DNA of 64,000 nt, from contig CM047808.1 in NCBI GenBank assembly GCA_026214975.1, positions 52,802,321 through 52,866,320 on the forward strand, in the 5' to 3' direction. The notes beneath the pieces are model-generated. The model was not told the DNA's origin, searched no databases, and worked only from the letters and a program-made list of their open reading frames with translations. Below are positions 31,866 to 42,236 of the stretch, in pieces. The DNA comes from Gentiana macrophylla. Lineage: Eukaryota; Streptophyta; Magnoliopsida; Gentianales; Gentianaceae. The translations under genes were made by a program, and so were the position numbers. Position 1 is the first letter of the stretch; each line of letters begins with the position of its first letter.

Positions 31866-34800
31866 ATGGCTAAGAATGCTCCCCTTTTGCTATTGGTTTT
31901 GTTGATGGTGTATGGTCTGCTTTACACCACAATCGAAGCAAGGCATTTTCATCTCTGTCCGGTAGGAAATTGAATTTTCATAATATTGTAAATATATTCA
32001 GTTCTCCATATACTATGTTTTTCCATATCGTACAAATTGTCCTTTTGTAATAATTAGAGTGAATTTTCAATCTATATGTTATGCCCTTTCCTTGAACTTG
32101 AAATGTGTCGAGAAAAAGGCGGGTTTGAGTCTTTACTTGTTTAAAATGAATGCATTAGGGTTTGTTAGGACTAGTAGCATTTGTTTCCTTTATTAGAATA
32201 TTTTGTCTTGATTTTATATTATTGTGATTGTAACAGCCAATCTTAATTGATTCTAAAATCAAAGGAATTCAATTCAAAGAAGGCTCTAGGTCTCTACCTA
32301 TTTAAATCAAGTCTCTATCATTGTAAAATGCCGTCTAAGAAATAATAAAATAATTTCCTTCCTTCTACTTTCATAACATGGTATCGGAGCCTAGGTTCAA
32401 TCAAGAATCCTAGATCAAAATGTATCTCTCGAGCCCATGCAATGACCAGTAAGGCGAGTTCCGGCTCTTCAAATCAGTCATCTGGAGTCACAACTCCGGG
32501 AGAATAGGAGATGATGGAAATTCCACCAATATCTCACCTACGATTCTTGTATCTCGAAGGTTTAATGAAGCATCGACTTTAGTTGCGACCACAGGAAATG
32601 ACGGAAAGGCGGGGAAGCAAAGATGTGGTGTGATCATTGTAAAAACAAGGCCACACAAAGGGATATCTGTTGGGAATACATGGAAAACCCCAAGCTGGAA
32701 ACCAGGGAATCGAGTACAATGGTGGAAGAGACAAATGAGAGGGCAAATCAGGGTCATCGAGAACCAAGTGAAAAGGTCTACAGGCATTTGTCTTTCACAA
32801 AGAGCAATTAGACCATCTAAGCCAACTCTAGCCAATCACAACAAACCTCAATACAACCTCTTTGAATCGGTAATGTCTTTGCCATTTCCATTCATAAATC
32901 TCACCACGATACACCTTTGGATCATTGATTCGGTGCAGCAGATCACATGACACATGCCTCTACGAAAAATTTGACTCTATTTTCCATGTGGGGAAATCAA
33001 AGGTTAAGATAGCGAGATGGATCAATGCTATCATTGCGGGCAAGGGATCCATTACAATCTCACCAAATTTAACCTACATTATGTGCTTCATATCGCTAAA
33101 TTATCTGCAATCGATTTACATTAATAAATTGGTCTCACAGACCAATTGTAGAAGTGATATTTTTACGCCATTATTTGTAAGTTGCATGATGTGACTTTGA
33201 GGAAGGAGATTGGCGATCTTGAAGTCGAGAATGGTCTCTACATTTTGGAGGAAAAGATCATGCCAGGAATAAGGAAGAACTAAGGAGTGCTTGTTACCAC
33301 TCATCCATTGTGTCCAATAATGAAATTATGATGTGGCATGCTAGATTAGGACACACTGGCTATAGCTATATGAAAAAGCTGTTTCTAACCTTTTTTAAAT
33401 AAAAGATTTACGAATTTCATTGTGAAATATGTGAATTATCTAAGCATAAAAGGAGTGTCTATGTTTCTCAACCATACAAACCAACCAAACCCTTCACACT
33501 CATACTGTGGTGATGTTTGGGGTCCATCAATCGATCCTTTTGTGAATGGTAAGAGGTGGTTTGTGTCTTTTATTGATTATCATACTCGTGTATCACAGGT
33601 GTATTTGTTAAAAGAAAAATCTGAGGTTGAGCAGGCTTTAAAATCTTTTATAACATGGTTAACACTCAGTTCCACACTAAAATAGAGATCCTCAAAGCAG
33701 ACAATGGAGCAGTACTATAACAATGTTTTAAAAGAGTTTTTTTCAGAAAAGGGAATTATCCATCAAAGCTCATGTGTCAATACACCACAACAAAATGGTG
33801 TATCGGAAAGGAAAAATAGACACTTGCTTGAGGTGGTTAGATCCCTTCTTCTTGCTTCAAGGTGCCCTAAGTACCTTTGGGGAGAAGCACTGCTCACAGC
33901 AGTGTATCTGATCAACAGAATCCCCTTAAGGAGCATTGGTTTCGAAAAGCCATTGGAAAAGCTAAAAAGAGCTTTCTGAAACTAGGTGATCCAAGAACTT
34001 CCTTTAAAAATTTTGGGTTTGCATTACTTTTGCTCACACATACAGTCAGGGTAAACTTGACCCAAGGTCCACAAAATGTATGTTTGTAGGATATTCCTCT
34101 AACAAGAAGGGATATAGGGTCTTTGATTTCCAAAAACAAAAGGTTATTGAAACAATGGATGTCGCCTTTTTTGAAAATAAAATGTATTGCAATCAGCATC
34201 ATCTTCAGGGGGAGTATTTAATGAACCAAGAAGATAGTGTTGATTTTCAATACTGTGCTGACTTTCAATACAACCAATTTGGGGTTGACTTACCTAGTAT
34301 ATCACATCATGAAGAAGTAATGGATAGACACAATGATGAGGGCAGTACCGGGCAGCCTAGGGACAACTCAACCCCAAGGACACCCGATCAGGCAACAAAA
34401 TTCCAAGGTCTCACTTACTTCAGAAGGTATCCTAAGTCCAAAATGGGAGAGATCACTGAAGTTGAGGCTGCTCAAGATCGAGGCAGGAGCTACCATTTGA
34501 GCAAATGGACAACGATGGTAGGAATACAACAACTTGACTCACGCTTCACCTTCACACACAAAGCAGAAAAACTCCCAAGCGGTTACAGAATCCATAATCC
34601 AACACACCAGTACCAACCCAAATCTAGACTTTACTCTACAAAACCAAAATGAAGAACTCATGCTTGATGTCCCAATAGCTATCAGAAAACCAACTAGGGA
34701 ATGTACTAAACACCCTAGGTACCCTATCCAAAACTACTAACCTACAAAAATCTCTCTCCCATACATAAATTCCTTCCAACATACATGAGGCTCTAGAAGT

Positions 34801-36719
34801 TCTGAGTGGAGGGCAGGTTGTGCATGAAGAACTTAAAGCATTGGTGAAAAATGACACCTAGGAATTGGTGGAGAAAGCCAGAGAAAAAAACTAGTGGGTT
34901 GTAGATGGATATTTACCATCAAGCACAAGGCTAATGGTGAGATTGAAAGATACAAGGCTAGGTTGGTGGCCAAAGGGATCTGATCAGGACTTATGGAATT
35001 GACTACTACGAGACATTCTCTCCGGTGGCTAAGCTAAATACTGTAAGAATTGTTTTCTCTGTGGCAGTAAATTTGGATTGGCCCTTGTACCAGTTGGATG
35101 TGAAGAATGCCTTCCTCCATGGGAATCTGAAGGAGGAAGTGTACATGGACTTGCCCCCAGGGTTTGATCTTAAAAATCCTGGGAAGGTGTGCAAACTGAG
35201 AAAATCACTGTATGGTTTGAAACAAAGTCCCAGAGCCTGGTTTGAGTGATTCATGCAGTTCCTTCTAAAGGTGGGAGTCAAACAAGGACATTCTGATCAC
35301 ACCTTGTTTGTAAGAAAAGGAGCAGGGAACAAGGTGGTGTGCTTGTGGTGTATGTGGATGACATTATACTCACGGGGATGATAAAGCTGGGATTGAGCAA
35401 GTGAAGAAGGAGATGAAAGAAGAATTTGAAATCAAAGACCTAGGAAGACTGAAGTACTTCTTAGGAATGGAGATGGCTAGATCAGAACAGGGAATGGTGG
35501 TATCTCAAAGAAAGTATGTTTTGGACTTACTAAGCTCAAAGCAGGATTGTTGGGATGTAAACACTGCTAGTACACTATGGAGGCTGATCTGAAACTTACA
35601 AAAGGGCGGATAATGAGGAAGAAGTGGGCAGAGAACAATTCAGAGGCTTGTGGGAAAGCTAATATATCTAGCTCACACTAGGCACGACATATCATATCTT
35701 TGTGGGGGTGGTCACCGGTTTATGCATTCCACTAGTCGAGTCTCATTATCGAGGCGATCATCGAAATTATATCGAGTATCTGAAAGAATTTGTTGAAAAG
35801 GGCTAATGTTCAAAAAACCAAAAAAGAGGGGTAGAAGTGTTTCTTGATTCAGGTGAGGCTGGAGCAAGGGCAATGAGTCAACTACTGAGTCTTGCACATT
35901 TGTGCAGGGTAATCTTGTAACTTGGAGAAGCAAAAAAGCAGGCAGATGGTTGCAAGAAGTACAATGAAGCGAGTTTAGAGCCATGGCACATGGAATTTGT
36001 GAAGAACTATGGGTAAAAGGGTGTTAGAAGACTTGAGCGTCGAGTCGAACTACCTCTAAAATTATCTTTGTGATAATAAAGCTACAATTGACATTGCAAA
36101 CAATCGATTCAACATGATAGAACCAAACATGTTGAGGTGGGCGAGACATTTCACAAAAGAAAAGCTAGAAAATGGTGTTATATGCATTCCCTTCATGCCA
36201 TCGGTTCAACAAGCGTTGAGATGGGTGAGGCCTAAAAAAAAGCGAACTTGAAGAGTTTATGAGCAAGTTGGGCATGATCAACATCTATGCTCAACTTGAG
36301 AAGTGTTGAGAAAAAAAGGCGGTTTGGTCTTTCTTTGTTTAAAATGAGTGCATTAGGGTTTGTTAGGACTAGTAGCCATTGTTTCCTTTATTAGAATATT
36401 CTACATCTTGATTTTATATTATTGTGATTGTAACATCCAATCTTAATTGATTCCTAAAATCAAGGAATTCAATTCGAGAGAAGGATCTAGGTCCTCTACC
36501 TATTTAAATCAAGTCTCCTATCATTGTAAAATACTTCGTCTAAGAAATAATAAAATAATTTCCTTCCTTCTACTTTCATAACAAAATGTTAATATCTACT
36601 TAGCTTAATATAACTAACTAAAATAATAAGTTGTTGCAAGTTTATTCATTTTTTTAGCGAATGCATTAATAGGATCAGAAGCAAAAATCAATGGAGATGA
36701 AAGCAACAAGCAGCTATAA
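31866..36719 (+). CDS. Small secreted-peptide precursor; intron carries a copia element
   Basis: Exon 1 starts at 31866 and encodes [20 protein letters not shown] then [10 protein letters not shown], a strong signal peptide with likely cleavage after EA. Read straight through, it would stop after 35 codons (CPVGN, then TGA). A donor at CCG/GTAGGA (31962) or CT/GTCCGG suggests an intron. Removing the copia element (32106-36583) leaves an intron of about 210 bp ending in a TTATTCATTTTTTTAG acceptor at 36657. With the earlier donor, exon 2 (36658-36719) continues [19 protein letters not shown] and stops. Alternatively, with GTAGGA and the next AG, it reads [24 protein letters not shown] box precedes it. 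No family recognised; it could encode a secreted signalling or defence peptide. Confidence 0.5.
32106..32378 (+). repeat. 5' LTR of copia element 2
   Basis: Closely matches 36304-36583. The TG start abuts the AAATG duplication, and the CA end abuts the primer-binding site. Confidence 0.92.
32379..32390 (+). other. Primer-binding site of copia element 2 (initiator tRNA-Met type)
   Basis: TGGTATCGGAGC follows the LTR directly. The common plant copia site is TGGTATCAGAGC; one base differs. Confidence 0.85.
32420..36300 (+). pseudogene. Copia element 2 gag-pol pseudogene
   Basis: Remains in order: a zinc knuckle ([16 protein letters not shown], 32623-32670), the copia protease start (LWIIDSV near 32920, where the Gly of DSG reads Val), a GAG-pre-integrase piece near 33330, integrase ([24 protein letters not shown] at 33510-33580 and [17 protein letters not shown] at 33779-33829), and reverse transcriptase ([27 protein letters not shown] at 35085-35165, [18 protein letters not shown] in another frame near 35350, then [16 protein letters not shown]). 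An RNase H tail ends near 36297. Frameshifts and stops throughout exclude a working polyprotein. Confidence 0.85.
36304..36583 (+). repeat. 3' LTR of copia element 2
   Basis: Starts TGTTGAGAAAAAAAGG and ends CATAACA. The second AAATG follows. Confidence 0.92.
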
Positions 36720-37145
36720 ACCCAAACATTAAATCATCAAATCAAGAAGGAACTATCACTCATGATAATACTATTAATTGAAGCGCCGTTAAGCCTGCAA
36801 CTAAGGAATCATATCAACAACAAACTCGACGACATTCTATTAGTAGAAAGTTGCATCTAATGTATTGTGGTCCTGATAAACATGTTCCTGGACTAAAATT
36901 GTAAAGTAGAGGGTTGCCAATGTTCAAAAGTAATTGCCCGAACAGAAAAGCGGAACTTGCTTTGCTGCCGTTGGTTCTAATGAAGTTGGGAGCGAGGTTC
37001 GAGGAGGAGGTGGGTTCCGATGATGAGGGTTCGGATGATGGTTGGAAGGAGGATTCGAATGAACAAGATTGATGTTGTTGATCGGCCATATCCATCGTCT
37101 CTATGCCATATATACTATATATCAATGCGAATTTCAATGTGTATG

Positions 37146-37650
37146 TGTTAAAGTGTACCACATTGGAAACTTGTGGTTGTTTCATCCACTATATTAAGAG
37201 ATGGACTTCCCTCACTTCACAGTCTAGGTTTTGGGGATGAGGTCCCTCCTCTTATATGTGTTAGGGCCTATGTTTTTCACATGGTATCAGAGACACCCTT
37301 TATTGTGCAAGTGTTGGGCTATTTGTTGGTCTTGTGTGCCCGACCCACACTTGAGGGGGCGTGTTAAAATTTCTCACATTGGGAAATTATGGTTGTTTCA
37401 CCACCATATGAAGAAATGGACTTAATTTTTTAGACAAAAGTTCGTTTGAATTTAACCAGAAAATTAATTAGTTAATCGTGAGGCGGTTGCAAGGTTCCGA
37501 ATAATGTGGAAATGAATTCTGATTAAAATAAGTCGGTCCAAAATTAATTAATTATTTAAATTAATTCGGCTAGAATTAAATTAATTTAATTTAATTATTT
37601 TGGGGTTGAGAATCCTCCTCTTATATGAGTTATGGCCTATGTTTTCCACT
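37146..37650 (+). mobile_element. TRIM (miniature LTR retrotransposon) with 5-bp target duplication
   Basis: 5' LTR 37146-37281 starts TGTTAAAGTGTACCACATTGG and ends TTTTTCACA. It is followed at once by TGGTATCAGAG, the tRNA-Met primer-binding site (37282-37292). Only about 80 bases of interior lead to a GAGGGGGCG polypurine tract and the 3' LTR from 37362. GTATG flanks both ends (37141-37145 and 37651-37655). No coding capacity, as defined for TRIMs. The 3' LTR is about 289 bp instead of 136 because it holds an AT-rich insert. Confidence 0.85.
37425..37600. repeat. AT-rich insert inside the 3' LTR of the TRIM
   Basis: Absent from the 5' LTR. The 5' LTR reads GGACTT..GGTTTTGGGG where the 3' LTR has about 170 extra bases rich in TTAATTAATT. 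No clear inverted ends or duplication seen, so the origin is unknown. Confidence 0.6.
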
Positions 37651-37729
37651 GTATGAATCTGAGATTTCTCTATGTATCGATTGATGTTCCTTGTTATTAC
37701 TAAATAAATTTTAAAGAGGCATTTGTTTA

Positions 37730-38385
37730 TTAATTCTTTTTAAGCTTAAAGTGGATTTGTTGGATCATTAATCCAACATTTGGTTTATATCTGAAATAAT
37801 TATGTATTATCAAGCGACAATATGGTTTTGTAAGCGCATCGATAAAATAATAAAATGTTCACCTTCGAGATTCTGCATGAAGTTGCTTAAGATGCTCTTT
37901 TCTTTCCTGCAATCAAACACGTCGACAAACAATTAAGTATTTGAGGAACAATCAAAATTTTGCTAAAAATTATACAAATGCAAACACTTAAACACAAACC
38001 TTTTCAAACTTCCTTTTTCAAGGTTTCACGTCTCCTACACGATCGCTATGGATTCTTTTCTTTCCTTTCTTCTCTGTACTTTTTTCATCCTTTGTTACCT
38101 GATCCCTATTGCTTATGATATTTCCCTTCTCTAACGGAACTGGCTTGGTCATTTTATCATTGTGAAATGTCTGAACTGGCTTGGTCATTTCGTTGAGCAC
38201 CTTGCATTCTTCATTATACAGTACCTTTTGATCTGAAACAACTTGTTTAATCGTTGCTTCTTCCGCAGAATCTAGTGATTGATTCACCTCCAACAAGCGA
38301 GTAATTGAGTTTTACTGCTGCTGCTCCTGATTTTGAATCCACATTACTGAACATCGGAGTTGCTCCACGGAGATGAAGGCGGTGG
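37730..38385 (-). pseudogene. 3' exons of a disrupted host gene, minus strand
   Basis: On the minus strand one coherent frame runs FISVEQLRCSVMWIQNQEQQQ, stop, NSITRLLEVNQSLDSAEEAT to the exon end at 38000 (AAAAG/GTTTGT). It continues in exon 37906-37863 (acceptor TTTGATTGCAG; ERKEHLKQLHAESR) and exon 37790-37730 (acceptor ATTATTTCAG; YKPNVGLMIQQIHFKLKKN, stop). All three junctions keep phase. Two premature stops (TAA near 38312 and TGA near 38016, the latter one C-to-T change from CGA) break it. The gene is charged and coiled-coil-like and I do not recognise it. The Tat element at 38386 separates these exons from their 5' part, probably right of 48038. Confidence 0.5.
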
Positions 38386-38885
38386 TGTTGTTTAAGATTG
38401 CAATCGGGTAATTGGACGATTTGAGTTAGGAAAATAATTCAAAGCAATGAGATCTGCGTATAAGTTTGGGTGAACTCTTTGAGAAAGCGCCTCGTATTCA
38501 ATTCAAGTATCAAATTGGAATCAAGTCCCTCTCGTATTTCAGAGTGTTCCTTTTATAGCTGTAGATCGTGATCCTCCTCCCTTATATCATGGGAGGTTAT
38601 CGCCAGTTATCTTTAGACATTACCAAACGTGGGGCGTACCCACGTCTGTATCTGATTGAGCCTTTCTTGACTTAGTCGCCGTCATATACGGCCCGATTAT
38701 TACGTCCGGATATTCTTACATCGGAGCGTGGTGGAGTCTGCTCCTCGACTATACAATCGAAGCATGATCGATCGGTGCTTAGTCTTTATCTGCTTTCTTT
38801 GGCTCGTTTATCTTCCTTGTCTGACTTTTGTGCTGGGCCCGGCCCAATTATAAATAATCCGACCCAGTGGGCCTATATATCGTCA
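38386..38885 (-). repeat. 3' LTR of Tat element 2
   Basis: Aligns end to end with 47531-48038, with moderate divergence. The polypurine tract abuts its right edge. Confidence 0.88.
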
Positions 38886-39162
38886 TAAGTCCCCCCAGAC
38901 TGGGGTTGACTGCTTCACAGCTGCCCTAGTTTGATATGCTTTAACTTCCATCATCAATATATCGTGAAACGAGGCCAAGTCACACCGGTTATTATTATAG
39001 CGTAATTGAACCATCACATCGCTTCCATTTCCTATCACATAATTATCTCTCCTTTCAAGCGACTCTTTTATTTCAAACCTTTGGATTCGCACCTCTACTT
39101 TATTACAATTAAGTCTTTGTTTCTATTTTATTCTCTACTTCTTTTGAATCTTTATTTCATTC

Positions 39163-41370
39163 ATGAGTTTGAGAGCCGATACTACCTCTAGTGATTCTGT
39201 AGAAAAATTGTTTCAATCTCTGAAAAAGATTTCGATCGCCATAGAGAGTGAAGAAGTAAGTTCCTCTAACCCCATTCATTGTCTGAATGCTGTACTAAAC
39301 ACCGATCATCCATCTTCTTCGATTGATTTAAGAAATACCTCCACTTTTGGGGATAACCCCTTGTGTCTTACGCCTTCTCATATCCTTCCCCACAGGATCT
39401 TTACTCTACTTCAATCGTTCATCAATATCGAAGACCATCTTGCCTTTTTAAATACTTTCAAAAGAAATCAATCGATTTGACAAAACCAAGGCTATATTGG
39501 CTTGCCATGGTGTCTCTAGCAAAATGACTAAAACTGAAATGGCCAGTCTACTGAAAACTTATAAGATACATACGATCCTTTGAAGTTGTTCTCCACAAAT
39601 CATGAAATGCGCTTATAATCCCCAGCGAGGGTTACATGCGATATCTGTTGATCGAGCTTTATAGTGGGTTAAGATTCCCTCTTTCTCCTGGGTATATTGA
39701 GGTAATGAAGTATTACAAACTGGGAGTTGGTCAAATACACCCAAACAGCGTCAAATTCCTTGTAGGTTTTATGATTTGGTGTCGTCTGAACACCACCCCT
39801 TTCTCTGTAAAATTATTTAGGAACTTTTACCAGTGTAAATTGACACAGGGTAGTGGAGGATGGTATCACTTTTGTCATATATCCGGTAAGTTAAGCCATA
39901 TTATTCCTCTATCCAGTAAAGATAATACCAAGAAGAAGTGGTCAGGCGCTTCTTCTTCATGAAGCTTTCTAACAACTTTGAGGCGAACCGTGGTCATTTG
40001 GAATACCTCTTCCATGAAGGAAAAGCGGAAGATCATGTAGATTTAACTTTGGTTAACTATCTTACTAGCAACAAGATTTCTCTAACTTTGAACACTATAA
40101 GCTCGGCGTTGGTGGATCTTTGCCTAACTTCTCACACTGCGGTCCTATTGGCTATGTAGAATTTACCAGGAGCAATACGAAAATGTATGCGAATTTACTT
40201 TTGTTTTTGTTTTGAATACATCTTGATTATTTTTATCTTTGTAGTGGCCAATGTAGAGGCGATTTGATTAGCATTGACCTTGCGAGGAGGAGGAGGCAGA
40301 ACAAATGCGGAAGATTACGAGCGGACCTAGTCTGTTATTCACGAAGGTGGTGAGGCTTACGGCGGCGAGGAAAGCTCTTGAGGCAGGCATTGACTCTGGT
40401 AATCTTTGCGAGGAAACCATTTCCACTGCAAACCCTTCCGCCCGAACATTACGAGCACAATGAATCTGTGGATACGCTTATTGAAGAGGATCTCCACGCA
40501 ATCAATCTACGGCTTGAGCGCTGTGCCTATGAGGACCATTTCCCAAAGGCAGAAGAAAAGCCACAGGCCCACTTCCCTCAGTAGTTCTGTGAGTGATTCC
40601 TCCTTTAACTTTGAGGATATGTCATTTGAAGACTTTCTTTGATTTTGTAAGTGGCTTTTTATGGGATTATTTATTTCTTCTTTAATTTTTGACTTCTAAA
40701 ATTTGGCCTTCTCTGATGCTACCGCTGGGCAAGTCATTACACAAGAAGGCCTCTAGCATGGCTAGGGATATTGCTTGCCCTGACAAAAGTGGTACACTGG
40801 ATGAGGCTAATGCCAAGGTGACTAGTTTGGAAGAAACCAATCTTGCATTGGTATCTTGAGGAGAGGTTCTTTGCTCGCCGGGAGCTTGAGCAATTGAACT
40901 AAACTTGCCAAGGTGAGGATTGTTATTCACCCAAGATGAACAATTGAAGCTTAAAGACCCGACAATTGCGAGAAAATGAGCGAGGAGAATCAACAACATC
41001 TTGCCAATGTGAAGAAAATGAAGAATGACTTTGATGAGGCGTGAGGCGGATGGAAGAGACTCTTGCTCGAGAACATCATCGAGAAATTTGTTGCGAGGAT
41101 ATAAGGTGCTTGAGAGACTAATGAGGAGATTCAGATTATCTTAGCTCCGCTCTGCGCGAGAGGATATACCCTTGGTGTTGATGAAGCAAAGCCAGCCGAT
41201 CTAGTGATTAGCACCTTGCCTAATCACAAATTGCATGATAAGAAATTTGGTGAGATCTTCACTAAAAGCGATGCGAGGAGTACAAGAGTGGAGAAGATAT
41301 CATTCACAAGTATGCAAAGAAGAAAAGCACACTTGACCTTCTCTCACGATCCTCCGCTCCGTCTTCGTTG
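39163..41370 (+). pseudogene. Antisense ORF of Tat element 2 (putative gypsy-type transposon domain, coiled-coil tail)
   Basis: Lies antisense to the retrotransposon genes, between integrase and the 3' LTR. It starts MSLRADTTSSDSVEKLF. The piece at 39636-39962 reads GLRFPLSPGYIEVMKYYKLGVGQIHPNSVKFLVGF, matching the FPL.P...E(V/L)L.Y.G...QLHPN.W..L.GF pattern of the putative gypsy-type transposon (Transposase_28-like) family. The downstream part (40700-41340) is Glu/Lys/Leu-rich with repeated ANAKVTSLEETN-type heptads, suggesting a coiled coil. Four or more frameshifts break it. This family is known mainly from antisense ORFs and host copies; its function is not established. Confidence 0.55.
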
Positions 41371-42236
41371 TAATATGTTTTGAAGCATTGATACTTAACT
41401 TTTGGTTTCCCTACAATTTCTGGACAGCTTTTTATCTAGCTATGTTTCTTTGTCTTCGGTGTATAATACTTTGATCGTATAATACTTTGATCGTTGATCC
41501 GTTGAATCGGCTTTTTGTTTTCGTATTTTCTAGCTTATGGCTTATTCTCATTGCGCTGCAAAGAAGTTAGGACTATTTATCCTTAGCTTCTTTATATTGT
41601 TGTCTGCGCTGCACATAAATGCTCCTTTAGTGATTCTCTATGTAAAATTTTGTAGTGGGTCTTCTGGCCAGAACAACCTTGCACTGCAGGTTTGTCATTT
41701 AGCTTTTGAATTGAGTCTGATGCCCAGAATTATCTTGCGTTGCAAGTTTAACATTTATGTTTTTCAATTGGAGTTTCTACCACAGAATGTCCTTGTTCAC
41801 CAAGTTTGACATTTATGTTTTTAATTGGGTTCTCTGCTTGAGTGTTCTTGCTTATTTGCAAGTTCGACATAGATTTTCTAATGGGTCCTTTGCTCAGAGT
41901 GTCTTTCTTGTTGCAAGTTTTGACACTTATATTTTTAAATGGGTCTTACGCGAGTGTTCTTCTTATTTGCAAGTTTGATACTTAATTTAAAAAAAATTTT
42001 AATGGGTCTTACTTGAGTGTCCTTATTTGCAAGTTTGACACTTAGCTTTTTAATGGGACTTACGCCTTGGACTTCTTTTTCTTATTTGTAAGTTAAATAT
42101 TTGATTTCAGGCATTTTGCCTTTTGTTTTATGTTTGAACACCAGTTAAAATATTCACATATATAATCACAAAAGTAAAAAGGATAATAATTCAAGGTAAC
42201 AATACTCAAGAAAATAAACTTTTTCAAGGTTAAAAT
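41371..42236. other. Spacer between antisense ORF and integrase in Tat element 2, with local repeats
   Basis: From about 41640 to 42080 a phrase of about 65 bp recurs five or six times in diverged tandem: GTTTGACA(C)TTA(T)...TTTTTAATTGGGTCT followed by CTT(G/A)..GAGTGTTCTT. No open frame. It may be the 3' untranslated part of either transcript. Confidence 0.55.

Larger units (their letters stand above)
32106..36583 (+). mobile_element. Ty1/copia element 2, complete with LTRs, in the peptide-gene intron
   Basis: 5' LTR 32106-32378 (273 bp) and 3' LTR 36304-36583 (280 bp) both begin TGT(C/T)GAGAAAAA and end CATAACA. A perfect 5-bp duplication AAATG flanks it (32101-32105 and 36584-36588). The primer-binding site follows the 5' LTR. 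The coding part is collinear with a copia polyprotein but shortened and frame-broken. The LTRs differ by several substitutions and small indels, so it is not very recent. Confidence 0.93.

Noticed and set aside
36814..37185. Minus-strand ORF with a Ser/Pro-rich start (MADQQHQSCSFESSF)
   Set aside because: It overlaps the TRIM at its upstream end, has no known domain or promoter, and its second half reads like non-coding sequence. A lost exon is possible but not supported.
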